A stretch of DNA of 16,653 nt, taken from the NCBI GenBank assembly GCA_035511515.1, contig DATKFG010000026.1, positions 1 through 16,653 on the forward strand. Direction: 5' to 3'. This DNA is from VBCK01 sp035511515 (GTDB lineage Bacteria; Pseudomonadota; Gammaproteobacteria; Burkholderiales; Burkholderiaceae_F). Below are positions 1-7,682 of this stretch, piece by piece. The position numbers were made by a program, and so were the translations under genes. Each line of letters begins with the position of its first letter. Position 1 is the first letter of the stretch. The notes under the pieces are model-generated. The model was not told the origin of the DNA, made no database searches, and saw nothing but the letters and a program-made list of their open reading frames with translations.

Positions 1-903
1 GATACCGTCGTCAGTTCCGCCACCCGCGAGGTCGTGATCGGGTTCGAGCGGCCGTTCGTCATCATCGGAGAGCGGATCAATCCGACCGGCCGCAAGCTGC
101 TGGCGGCCGAAATGGCGGCCGGCAACTTCGAACGCGTGAAGGCCGATGCGGTCGCGCAGGTGGAAGCCGGCGCCCACATGCTGGATGTCAACGCCGGCAT
201 TCCGCTGGCCGACGAGCCGGCGATCCTGGCGAGCACCGTCGAGCTGGTGCAGTCGCTCACCGACGTGCCGCTGAGCATCGACTCGTCGATCGTGGCGGCG
301 CTGGAGGCGGGGCTGAGGGTGTACAAGGGCAAGGCCCTGGTGAACTCGGTCACCGGCGAGGAGGAGCGGCTGGAAAGCGTGCTGCCGCTGGTGAAGCGCT
401 ACGGCGCCGCCGTGATCGCGATCTCCAACGACGAAACCGGCATCTCCGAGGATCCGGACGTGCGCTTCGAGGTGGCGCGCAAGATCGTGCAGCGCGCCGC
501 CGATCATGGAATTGCCGCTTGCGACGTGGTGGTCGATCCGCTGGTGATGCCGATCGGGGCGATCGGCCAGGCTGGCCGCCAGGTGATGCGCCTGGTGCAC
601 CGGCTGCGCACCGAGCTGAAGGTGAACACGAGCTGCGGCGCTTCCAACGTCAGTTTCGGGCTGCCCAACCGCGAGGGCATCAACGCCGCCTTCCTGCCGA
701 TGGCGATCGCCTCGGGAATGACTTCGGCCATCACCAATCCGCTGCAGGAGGACCTGATCAAGGCGATCATGGCGGCCGATGTGCTGATGGGCCACGATCC
801 GCAGTGCACCCGCTGGATCCGGCGCTATCGCGATCCGGCCGTCGCGGGCTCCGAGGCGGAAGCCGCGCGCGGACGCCGCGAGAGCCGGCGGCGCCGGGCC
901 TGA
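1..903 (+). CDS. Methyltetrahydrofolate-corrinoid methyltransferase (5' end cut off)
   Basis: This is a pterin-binding TIM-barrel protein of the dihydropteroate synthase/MeTr superfamily. It moves the methyl group between methyltetrahydrofolate and the cobalamin of a small corrinoid protein in the cytoplasm. The frame is open from base 1. The first possible start (GTG at 34) would remove residues VVSSATREV that normally precede the barrel, so the true start is probably a few codons outside the window. Family motifs in order are GERINPTG, the DVNAG strand, SIDSS, VNSVTGEE, DPLVMPIG and CGASNVSFGLPNR near the C-terminus. The tail is Arg/Ala-rich and looks disordered. It ends 19 bases before the corrinoid activator gene, so the two form an operon. 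It is not a folate-synthesis FolP, because the GERINPTG and ASNVSFG signatures are of the methyltransferase branch. The demethylated substrate cannot be told from this gene. Confidence 0.9.
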   Translation, partial: DTVVSSATREVVIGFERPFVIIGERINPTGRKLLAAEMAAGNFERVKADAVAQVEAGAHMLDVNAGIPLADEPAILASTVELVQSLTDVPLSIDSSIVAALEAGLRVYKGKALVNSVTGEEERLESVLPLVKRYGAAVIAISNDETGISEDPDVRFEVARKIVQRAADHGIAACDVVVDPLVMPIGAIGQAGRQVMRLVHRLRTELKVNTSCGASNVSFGLPNREGINAAFLPMAIASGMTSAITNPLQEDLIKAIMAADVLMGHDPQCTRWIRRYRDPAVAGSEAEAARGRRESRRRRA

Positions 904-922
904 TGCCGACCGGGACGACGCC

Positions 923-2923
923 GTGAACCGCGATGCTCTGATCGTGTTTACGCCCTCGGGGCGTCGGGGGCGATTCCCGCTCGGCACGCCCGTGCTGCAG
1001 GCTGCGCGCTCGCTGGGCGTTGATATCGATTCGGTGTGCGGCGGGCGCGGCATGTGCGGCCGCTGCCAGGTGACGCTCAGTGAAGGTCACTTCGCCAAGC
1101 ACGGCGTGACCTGCAGCGCCGCGCATCTGAGCCCGTTGTCGGGCGTGGAGGAGCACTACCGCGCCGAACGCGGGCTGGCCGAGGGCCGGCGCCTGTCGTG
1201 CTCGGCCCAGGTGCTGGGCGATCTGGTGATCGATGTGCCGCCCGAGTCGCAGGTGCACCGCCAGCTGGTGCGCAAGGGCATCGAGGCGCGCCCGATGGCG
1301 CGCGACCCGGTGGTGCGTCCGTACTACGTCGAGGTGCAGGGACCCGACATGCACGACCCGTCCGGTGACCTGCGGCGCCTGAAGGATGCGCTGGAGTTCG
1401 AATGGCGCCTGTCCGGGTTGGATTGCGACGTGCGCGCGTTGCAGCAACTGCAGCAGGCGCTGCGCAGCGGCAACTGGGCGGTGACGGTCGCGGTGCATCA
1501 GGGCCGGCAGATCCTGGCCGTCTGGCCCGGCTTCCGCGACCGCATTTTCGGCATGGCAGTCGATGTCGGCTCGACCACGATCGCGGCCCACTTGTGCGAC
1601 CTGGGCTCGGGCGACGTGGTCGCTTCCAGCGGCATCATGAACCCGCAGATCCGCTTCGGCGAGGACCTGATGAGCCGGGTCTCGTACGTGATGATGCATC
1701 CCGACGCGGAGCGCGACCTCACCAACGCGGTGCGCGGCGCGGTCAATCAGCTGGCGCAGGAGGTGTGTGCGACCGCCGGGATCGACCTGCGCGACGTGTT
1801 GGAGCTGACCTTCGTCGGCAATCCGATCATGCACCACCTGCTGCTCGGGATCAGTCCGATCGAGCTGGGCGGGGCCCCCTTCACGCTGGCCACCGACGAG
1901 TCGGTGACGCTGTGGGCCACCGAGCTGGACCTGCGCGTGCACCCGAACGCGCGCATCTACGTTCTGCCGTGCATCGCCGGGCACGTCGGCGCCGACGCGG
2001 CCGGCATGATACTGGCCGAGGCGCCGCATCTGAACGACGAGATGACGCTGCTGGTCGACGTCGGCACCAACGCGGAAATCGTGCTGGGCAATCGAGCGCG
2101 CCTGCTGGCGTGCTCCAGTCCGACCGGGCCCGCGTTCGAGGGCGCGCAAGTCAGCGCCGGGCAACGCGCCGCGCCCGGCGCGATCGAGCGGGTGCGGATC
2201 GACCCCGAAACGCTGGAGCCCCGTTTCAAGGTGATCGGCTGCGACCTGTGGTCCGACGATCCCGGCTTCCGGCAGGCCTCCGAGGCGGTGGGGGTCACCG
2301 GCATCTGCGGATCCGGCATCATCGAGGCGATCGCCGAGATGTTCCTGACCGGCATCGTGGACGCCGACGGCGTGATCGACGGTGCCAGCGCGGGGCGCAG
2401 CCCGCGAATCCGGGCCGATGGCCGCACGTTTGCGTACACGTTGTACGAGGCCGGCGCGCGCAAGCCGGCACTGCGCGTCACCCAGGCCGACGTGCGGGCC
2501 ATCCAGCTGGCGAAGGCGGCCCTGTACGCCGGCGTGCGCCTGCTGATGGATCGCATCGGCACCGAGCGGATCGACCGGATCCGGCTGGCCGGCGCGTTCG
2601 GCAGCCACATCGACGTGAAGTACGCGATGGTGCTCGGGATGATTCCCGATTGCGAGCTGGCCAAAGTCAGCTCGGCGGGCAATGCGGCCGGCACCGGGGC
2701 GCTGATCGCGCTGCTGTCGGGCGCCAGCCGGCGCGAGATCGAGCAGGTCGTGCGCAGCGTGGAGAAGATCGAGACCGCGATCGAGCCGCAGTTCCAGGCC
2801 CATTTTGTCGACGCCATGGCGTTTCCGCACGCGCGCGCGCCCTTCCCGAACCTGGCGCGCGAAGTGCGGCTGCCGCCGCCGAAATCCGCGCGCGACGTGC
2901 CGCGCCGCCGCCGCGCGGTCTGA
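923..2923 (+). CDS. Reductive activator of corrinoid proteins (2Fe-2S + ASKHA, DUF4445/RACo type)
   Basis: This 666-residue protein has the layout of RACo/RamA-like activators, which use ATP and an electron to return inactive Co(II) corrinoid to Co(I). The N-terminus is a plant-type 2Fe-2S ferredoxin domain with C39, C45, C48 and C93 (C-x5-C-x2-C then a distant Cys in LSCSAQV). A linker of about 100 residues follows. The ATPase part begins near residue 210 with the phosphate loop AVDVGSTTIA, then LLVDVGTNAEIVL, CGSGIIEAIAEM and LAGAFGSHID. Length matches the family. The start is GTG at 923, 19 bases after the methyltransferase stop; no strong ribosome-binding site is visible, so coupling to the upstream gene is likely. 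The pairing with a methyltetrahydrofolate methyltransferase indicates a corrinoid-dependent demethylation pathway (methoxy compounds, quaternary amines or similar); the substrate is unknown. The C-terminal tail is basic. Confidence 0.9.
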   Translation: MNRDALIVFTPSGRRGRFPLGTPVLQAARSLGVDIDSVCGGRGMCGRCQVTLSEGHFAKHGVTCSAAHLSPLSGVEEHYRAERGLAEGRRLSCSAQVLGDLVIDVPPESQVHRQLVRKGIEARPMARDPVVRPYYVEVQGPDMHDPSGDLRRLKDALEFEWRLSGLDCDVRALQQLQQALRSGNWAVTVAVHQGRQILAVWPGFRDRIFGMAVDVGSTTIAAHLCDLGSGDVVASSGIMNPQIRFGEDLMSRVSYVMMHPDAERDLTNAVRGAVNQLAQEVCATAGIDLRDVLELTFVGNPIMHHLLLGISPIELGGAPFTLATDESVTLWATELDLRVHPNARIYVLPCIAGHVGADAAGMILAEAPHLNDEMTLLVDVGTNAEIVLGNRARLLACSSPTGPAFEGAQVSAGQRAAPGAIERVRIDPETLEPRFKVIGCDLWSDDPGFRQASEAVGVTGICGSGIIEAIAEMFLTGIVDADGVIDGASAGRSPRIRADGRTFAYTLYEAGARKPALRVTQADVRAIQLAKAALYAGVRLLMDRIGTERIDRIRLAGAFGSHIDVKYAMVLGMIPDCELAKVSSAGNAAGTGALIALLSGASRREIEQVVRSVEKIETAIEPQFQAHFVDAMAFPHARAPFPNLAREVRLPPPKSARDVPRRRRAV

Positions 2924-2924
2924 C

Positions 2925-2969
2925 GCCCTCACCCCCTCCCCTCTCCCGCTTGCGCGGGCGAGGGGCGAT
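2925..2969 (-). repeat. REP-like palindromic element, copy 1
   Basis: A 45-bp G/C-rich element starting two bases after the RACo stop. It is the exact reverse complement of copy 2. It folds on itself: arms 2938-2949 and 2954-2965 pair at 11 of 12 positions around a TTGC loop (2950-2953). Placement just after a stop codon suggests a role in transcript ending or 3' stability. No U-tract follows, so it is not a classic intrinsic terminator. Confidence 0.85.
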
Positions 2970-3011
2970 AAGCCGTGCCCGTGTTGACCACTCACGCAGT
3001 TGCGACACCGG

Positions 3012-3056
3012 ATCGCCCCTCGCCCGCGCAAGCGGGAGAGGGGAGGGGGTGAGGGC
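3012..3056 (+). repeat. REP-like palindromic element, copy 2 (inverted partner of copy 1)
   Basis: This is a perfect 45-base inverted copy of 2925-2969, separated from it by 42 bases. The two copies together could form a long hairpin or cruciform between the RACo gene and hpnI. The copy contains a GTG at 3049 preceded by a purine run. That GTG is in frame with hpnI and open to it, so an extended HpnI start is possible, though ATG 3100 fits the family better. Confidence 0.85.
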
Positions 3057-3099
3057 AGCGGCTTACACTGCGCTTCTCATCGTCGGATCGAACCAAGGC

Positions 3100-4239
3100 A
3101 TGCACGGCACGATCGCCGCAATCGGGCTGGTTTTGACCGCCGTTGGCGCCCTGTATTCAGGTGCCGCCTGGCTGCTGCTGCGGCGCTGGCGTGAGGCGGC
3201 GCCGCAGGCAGCCACCTGGCGGCCTGCGGTGACGGTGCTCAAGCCGCTGTGCGGAGCCGAACCGCAACTGGCCGAATGCCTGCGTTCGCTGGCTCGCCAG
3301 ACCTACCCGGACCTGCAGGTCGTTTTCGGCGTCCGTGAGGCGTCCGACCCGGCCGTAGCGATCGTCGAGCAGCTGCGGGAGCAATTTCCGGCGCTCGACA
3401 TCGATCTGGTCGTCGACAGCCGTGCCCACGGCGAGAACCTCAAAGCGAGCAACCTGATCAACATGTTGCCACGCGCGCGCCATGCGGTCGTGATCATTTC
3501 CGACAGCGACGTGCGCGTCGAGGCCGGCTATCTGGACGCGGTCATCGCGGCGCTGGCGCCGTCCGACGTTGGCGCGGTGACCTGCCTTTACCGGGGACGC
3601 CCGGGAACCGGACTGTGGTCGCGCGTGGCGGCGCTCTTCATCAACGACTGGTTCTTTCCCTCGGTGCTGGTGTCGCGCGCACTGGGGGATCGGTCGTTCG
3701 GATCGGGGGTGACGATCGCGCTGCGCCGATCGACGCTGGAGGCGATTGGAGGCTTGCAGGTCATCGCGGACCACCTGGCCGATGACTGGCTGATCTGCGC
3801 GCATGTGCGCCGCCTGGGGCTGAAGACGGTGCTGAGCCCGGTCGTGGTCGAAACCGAAATCGCCGACGAGGGCCTGCGCGCTCACGTCAGCCGCGAGCTG
3901 CGCTGGATGCGCACGATCCGCACGGTCGAGCCGCTTGGATACGCGTTCATGGGACTGTCGATCTACCTGCCGGTCGCCCTGCTCGGTGCGCTGCTGGCTT
4001 GGCCGTCGCCGTGGGCGCTGGGCCTGGCCACCTTGGCCCTGTTCGGCCGGGTGGGTATTCACCTGGAGCAGCGGCGGCGCGCCGGAGCCCGTCTGGGGTA
4101 CGATCTGCCCCTGATCCCCCTTCGCGACGGTCTGCTGCTGGCAGAGTGGATCGCCGGATTCCTCGGCCGGGGCGTTTCCTGGCGGGGCCGGCGGTATCGG
4201 GTCCGCAGCGGCGGGGCCTTGAGTCCGTTGAAGGGTTGA
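3100..4239 (+). CDS. hpnI: Hopanoid glycosyltransferase HpnI
   Basis: A 379-residue membrane-associated family 2/21 glycosyltransferase, related to ceramide glucosyltransferase. HpnI is known to add N-acetylglucosamine to bacteriohopanetetrol. Residues 4-27 form an N-terminal membrane helix. The catalytic part shows VTVLKPLCG (about 44-52), the nucleotide-sugar metal motif D135-S-D137 in IISDSDVRV, the catalytic acid in ADDW (D228/D229) and the RELRW acceptor motif at 265-269. Hydrophobic segments near 285-320 end the protein. ATG 3100 is chosen because the membrane helix follows it directly, but its ribosome-binding site is poor. An in-frame GTG at 3049 inside the REP-like repeat has a strong purine run before it and is an alternative giving 17 more residues. 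It heads hpnI-hpnJ-hpnK-hpnL, and that neighbourhood makes the assignment firm. Confidence 0.92.
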   Translation: MHGTIAAIGLVLTAVGALYSGAAWLLLRRWREAAPQAATWRPAVTVLKPLCGAEPQLAECLRSLARQTYPDLQVVFGVREASDPAVAIVEQLREQFPALDIDLVVDSRAHGENLKASNLINMLPRARHAVVIISDSDVRVEAGYLDAVIAALAPSDVGAVTCLYRGRPGTGLWSRVAALFINDWFFPSVLVSRALGDRSFGSGVTIALRRSTLEAIGGLQVIADHLADDWLICAHVRRLGLKTVLSPVVVETEIADEGLRAHVSRELRWMRTIRTVEPLGYAFMGLSIYLPVALLGALLAWPSPWALGLATLALFGRVGIHLEQRRRAGARLGYDLPLIPLRDGLLLAEWIAGFLGRGVSWRGRRYRVRSGGALSPLKG

Positions 4240-4293
4240 AGAACGACTGCCGGCTGCGGAATCCACCGGGCCGTTGCTTGGACAGCTGATCCG

Positions 4294-5721
4294 ATGGCAT
4301 TGAAAACCGTATTCCTGCATCCCCCGTCATTCGACGGTTTCGACGGCGGCGCCGGTGCGCGCTACCAGGCCAAGCGCGAGGTGCGCTCCTTCTGGTTTCC
4401 CACCTGGCTGGCGCAGCCGGCCGCGCTGGTGCCGGGCAGCGTGCTGATCGATGCGCCCACCGACGGCCTGACGCTCGCCGAGGTGATGCCGCGCGTTAAG
4501 GACGCCGACCTGGTGATCATGCACACCAGCTCGCCGTCGTTCGCCAGCGATTGCAGGGTCGCCGAGCAGTTGAAGGCGGCCAACGCGCGCATGCTGGTCG
4601 GCCTGGTGGGCGCCAAGGTGGCGGTGGATCCGCTCGGCTCGCTCGAGTCGGCCCCGGCGGTGGACTTCGTGTGCCGCGAGGAATTCGACTACACCTGCCT
4701 GGAAGTGTCGCAGGGCAAGCCGCTGGCCCAGATCGCCGGGCTGTGCTACCGCGGCGCCGGCGGCAAGCCGGTCCTGACGCCGGCACGCGCGCCGATCGAG
4801 GACATGGACGCGCTGCCGTGGGTGACGCCGGTGTACCAGCGCGACCTGAAGGTCGAAAACTACTTCATCGGTTACCTGAAGCACCCGTACGTGTCGTTCT
4901 ACACCGGGCGCGGCTGCAAGTCGCGCTGCACCTTCTGCCTGTGGCCGCAGACGGTCGGCGGCCACCGCTATCGGGTGCGCAGCCCGGCCAACGTGGTCGA
5001 GGAAGTCGCCTGGATCCAGAAGAACATGCCGCAGGTGCGCGAGATCTTCTTCGACGACGACACGTTCACCGACCTGCTGCCCCGCGCCGAGGAAATCGCG
5101 CGCGGCCTGGGCAAGCTGGGGGTGACCTGGTCGTGCAATGCGAAAGCCAATGTTCCGTACGACACGCTGAAGATCATGAAGGACAACGGGCTGCGCCTGC
5201 TGCTGGTCGGTTACGAGACCGGATCGGACCAGATCCTGCGCAACATCAAGAAGGGCATGCGAACCGACTTCGCGCGCCGCTTCACCCGCGATTGCCGCGA
5301 ACTCGGCATCACGATCCACGGGACCTTCATCCTGGGCCTGCCGGGCGAGACGCGCGAGACGATCGAGCAGACCATCCGCTTCGCCAAGGAGATCAATCCG
5401 CACACGATCCAGGTCTCGCTGGCCGCGCCGTATCCGGGCACGGAGCTGTACCGCGACGCGCTCGCCAACGGCTGGCTCAGCAACCCGGACCCCTCGCAAC
5501 TGGTCGATTCGTCGGGTACGCAGCTGATCCCGTTGAGCTATCCGCACCTGAAAGCCGACGAGATCTACCACGCGCTGGAACGCTTCTACAAGAGCTTCTA
5601 TTTCCGGCCCCGCAAGATCCTCGAGCTGGTGGCCGAGATGTCGACCAGCTGGGAGATGACGCAGCGCCGGCTGCGTGAGGGGGTCGAGTTCATGCGCTTC
5701 CTGAATCGCCGCGCCGCCTGA
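4294..5721 (+). CDS. hpnJ: B12-binding radical SAM protein HpnJ (hopanoid cyclitol ether formation)
   Basis: A 475-residue cobalamin-binding radical S-adenosylmethionine enzyme. The N-terminal 150 residues have the B12-binding-like fold (VFLHPPS at 6-12; LVIMHTSSP near 73-81). The 4Fe-4S cluster ligands are C208, C212 and C215 in GRGCKSRCTFC (C-x3-C-x2-C). Further radical SAM strands are EIFFDDDTF, LLLVGYETGSD and GTFILGLPGE. HpnJ homologues are required to turn hopanoid-bound glucosamine into the five-membered cyclitol ether, a ring contraction. It lies 54 bases after hpnI and belongs to the same transcription unit. The start ATG 4294 directly precedes the conserved LKTVFLHPPSFDGFDGG segment. 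The DxHxxG motif of classical B12 base-off binding is not evident, so the mode of cobalamin binding is uncertain. Confidence 0.92.
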   Translation: MALKTVFLHPPSFDGFDGGAGARYQAKREVRSFWFPTWLAQPAALVPGSVLIDAPTDGLTLAEVMPRVKDADLVIMHTSSPSFASDCRVAEQLKAANARMLVGLVGAKVAVDPLGSLESAPAVDFVCREEFDYTCLEVSQGKPLAQIAGLCYRGAGGKPVLTPARAPIEDMDALPWVTPVYQRDLKVENYFIGYLKHPYVSFYTGRGCKSRCTFCLWPQTVGGHRYRVRSPANVVEEVAWIQKNMPQVREIFFDDDTFTDLLPRAEEIARGLGKLGVTWSCNAKANVPYDTLKIMKDNGLRLLLVGYETGSDQILRNIKKGMRTDFARRFTRDCRELGITIHGTFILGLPGETRETIEQTIRFAKEINPHTIQVSLAAPYPGTELYRDALANGWLSNPDPSQLVDSSGTQLIPLSYPHLKADEIYHALERFYKSFYFRPRKILELVAEMSTSWEMTQRRLREGVEFMRFLNRRAA

Positions 5722-5743
5722 CTCCCAAGTGAGCGAGCCTCGG

Positions 5744-5785
5744 TCGCCCCTCGCCCGCGAAGCGGGAGAGGGGAGGGGGTGAGGG
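5744..5785 (+). repeat. REP-like palindromic element, copy 3
   Basis: Same orientation as copy 2 and identical to it over about 42 bases, except for one missing base in the hairpin loop (GCGAAG here, GCGCAAG in copy 2). It fills most of the 57-60-base gap between hpnJ and hpnK and runs into the hpnK start. Confidence 0.85.
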
Positions 5786-5787
5786 TG
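5764..5787 (+). promoter_or_regulatory. Repeat-derived ribosome-binding site and start of hpnK
   Basis: The purine-rich end of REP-like copy 3 contains GGAGG at 5772-5776, eight bases before GTG 5785, an ideal Shine-Dalgarno spacing. GTG 5779 lies inside the repeat. No other start exists before the conserved HLIVTADDFG segment, so hpnK translation must begin within or at the edge of the repeat. Confidence 0.75.
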
Positions 5788-6675
5788 AGGCACCTGATCG
5801 TCACGGCCGACGATTTCGGCCTGGACCTGGCGATCAACGAGGCGGTCGAGCAGGCTTACCGTGATGGGGTACTGACCGCCGCCAGCCTGATGGTGGGCCA
5901 GCCGGCTGCGCGCGATGCGGTCGAGCGGGCGCGCCGCCTGCCGGGCCTGCGGGTCGGACTGCACGTGACGCTGACCGGCGCTTCGCCGATGCTGCCGCCG
6001 CAGCAGCTTCCCGATCTGGTCGATGCCGCGGGCCGGCTGCCGACGCACCTGCCGGCGTTCGGGTGGCGCCTGGCCACCCATGCGGCCGTGCGCCGCCAGG
6101 CCGAGCGGGAAATCCGCGCGCAGTTTCAAGCGTTCGCGGACACCGGCTTGACGCTGGATCACGCCAATGCGCATCAGCACTATCACCTGCATCCATTCGT
6201 GCTGGACCGGATCGTGTCGATCGGCAGCGCCTTCGGATTGCGCGCGGTGCGCGTGCCGTTCGAGCCGCTGTGGCTGGCGCGCGAGGTGCCGGCCAGCGCC
6301 GCGCGCGCGGCTCGCCTGCCGGCGCTCGGCTGGGCGATCGGTGCGCGCTGGATGCGGCGCAGACTGCGGGCGGCGGGGCTGGCCTACAACGACGTCCTGT
6401 TCGGGTTGCGCTGTAGCGGCCGGCTGAACGAAGCCGCCCTGTGCGATGCGCTGGCCCGCCTCGGCCCGGGAGTTGTCGAGGTGTATCTGCATCCGGCCAC
6501 CCGCAGCGGCCCGCGCGAGCAATCGGCCGGGGTCGGCGCCCACGCCACCGAGGAATTGGAGGCGCTGATCAGCCCGCGGGCGCGGCAGCGGTTGCAGGCG
6601 CTGCGCGCGTCGGTGGGCGGATTCCTGGACATTCCGTCCGATGCGATGAGCGCCCACCGGACCGGAGCGGCGTGA
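5785..6675 (+). CDS. hpnK: Hopanoid N-deacetylase HpnK (YdjC/ChbG family)
   Basis: A 296-residue YdjC-like carbohydrate deacetylase. HpnK removes the acetyl group from N-acetylglucosaminyl-bacteriohopanetetrol to leave the free glucosamine. The family signature TADDFG sits at residues 7-12 with metal/catalytic D9-D10. H60 lies in GLHVTLT, and a histidine-rich metal segment follows (LDHANAHQHYHLHP, H126, H130, H132, H134). No signal peptide is present, so it acts in the cytoplasm or at the inner membrane face. GTG 5785 gives the usual short N-terminus (MRHLIVTADDFG) and has GGAGG eight bases upstream; GTG 5779 would add two residues. The stop overlaps the GTG of hpnL by four bases. The family also includes chitooligosaccharide deacetylases, but the hpn context decides. 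Confidence 0.92.
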   Translation: MRHLIVTADDFGLDLAINEAVEQAYRDGVLTAASLMVGQPAARDAVERARRLPGLRVGLHVTLTGASPMLPPQQLPDLVDAAGRLPTHLPAFGWRLATHAAVRRQAEREIRAQFQAFADTGLTLDHANAHQHYHLHPFVLDRIVSIGSAFGLRAVRVPFEPLWLAREVPASAARAARLPALGWAIGARWMRRRLRAAGLAYNDVLFGLRCSGRLNEAALCDALARLGPGVVEVYLHPATRSGPREQSAGVGAHATEELEALISPRARQRLQALRASVGGFLDIPSDAMSAHRTGAA

Positions 6676-7682
6676 AGCGCCTGGCCTATCTGCTGGGCCT
6701 GGCCGGGCTGGCGGTGGTCATTGCGCTGGTCGCGCGCGCTGGCTGGCACGCGGTACTGGATGCGCTTGCAACGGCCGGTTGGCCGCTGTTGTGGCTGGTG
6801 CCGCTGCGCGCGGTGCCGATCGGACTCGATTCGGTGGCCTGGCGCCTGTTGCTGGCTCCGCGAGACGCGCACGGCCACGCCCGCTGGCCGGTGCTTTTCG
6901 CCACGGCAATCGTGCGCGAATCCGTGAACCGGCTGCTGCCGGTGGCCGGGGTCGGCGGCGAGCTGGTTGGAATCCGGATCGTGACGCAGCGCGGCGTGGA
7001 TGCCGCCGCGGTGGCGGCCAGCGTGATCGCCGAGGTCGTGCTGACGCTGGTGAACCTGGTGCTGTTTGCCGCACTGGCCCTGGCGCTGCTGCTGGCGTTT
7101 CCCCATGGCACGGCATCGCTCGACGCGATCTACATTGCGGTCCCGCTGGCGTTGCCGATTCCGCTGGCCGCCCTGTGGCTGATCAGCGAGGGTCGGCTGG
7201 TCGCCTGGCTGCGTCGCCTTGCTTCGCTCGTGACCGGCGGCGGCGAGCGTGCCCCCGCCTGGCTTGCGTCGATGCCGTTGTTCGAGGCCGAGCTGGCGGC
7301 CCTGGCGCGTCGCAGGGGCCGGCTCGCCTTGGCTGCGCTGGTTCAACTAGCCGGAATGGCGGCCGGCGCATCGGAAGACTGGCTCGCGCTCAGACTGCTC
7401 GGCCACCCGATCGGCATCGCGCAGGCGCTGATCATCGAGGGTGTCGTGCTGTTCGTGCGCAATCTGGCCTTTGCGGTTCCGGCGGGGCTCGGCGCCCAGG
7501 AGGCCGGTATCGTGGTGATCTGCGCTGCCGTCGGCCTGGACCCGCAGCTGGCCATCGGGCTGGCGCTGGCCAAGCGGATGCGCGAAGTGCTGTTCGGAGT
7601 GCCCGCGCTGATCGGCTGGCACCTGTGGGAAAGCCTCGGCGGCCTTCATTCACGCCGACTGCGCAGCTCCGGTCGCAGGTAG
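6672..7682 (+). CDS. hpnL: Hopanoid-associated membrane protein HpnL
   Basis: A 336-residue, very hydrophobic protein with about seven or eight predicted membrane segments, starting with LAYLLGLAGLAVVIALVA (residues 4-21). It resembles the flippase-like membrane region of lysylphosphatidylglycerol synthases (UPF0104/AglD type), which matches the HpnL family. A conserved-looking stretch near the C-terminus is VPAGLGAQEAGIVVICAAVG. The start is GTG 6672 inside the four-base GTGA overlap with hpnK; GGAG at 6664-6667 serves as ribosome-binding site. The exact biochemical role of HpnL is not established; lipid transport or modification is plausible. The last 37 bases overlap the convergent receiver gene on the other strand. 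Confidence 0.87.
   Translation: MKRLAYLLGLAGLAVVIALVARAGWHAVLDALATAGWPLLWLVPLRAVPIGLDSVAWRLLLAPRDAHGHARWPVLFATAIVRESVNRLLPVAGVGGELVGIRIVTQRGVDAAAVAASVIAEVVLTLVNLVLFAALALALLLAFPHGTASLDAIYIAVPLALPIPLAALWLISEGRLVAWLRRLASLVTGGGERAPAWLASMPLFEAELAALARRRGRLALAALVQLAGMAAGASEDWLALRLLGHPIGIAQALIIEGVVLFVRNLAFAVPAGLGAQEAGIVVICAAVGLDPQLAIGLALAKRMREVLFGVPALIGWHLWESLGGLHSRRLRSSGRR

Noticed and set aside
767..3031. A 754-residue open frame on the minus strand opposite the RACo gene
   Set aside because: It is an antisense shadow caused by high GC: low-complexity Arg/Ala/His/Gln content, no motif, and it covers a well-recognised gene.
2925..5785. Three repeat copies considered as a CRISPR array
   Set aside because: Copies are irregularly spaced, one is inverted, and no spacers or cas genes occur; they are REP-like palindromes.
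4327..6657. A 776-residue minus-strand open frame opposite hpnJ and hpnK
   Set aside because: Its composition is that of a high-GC shadow, with no domain, and it lies opposite two strongly conserved enzymes.
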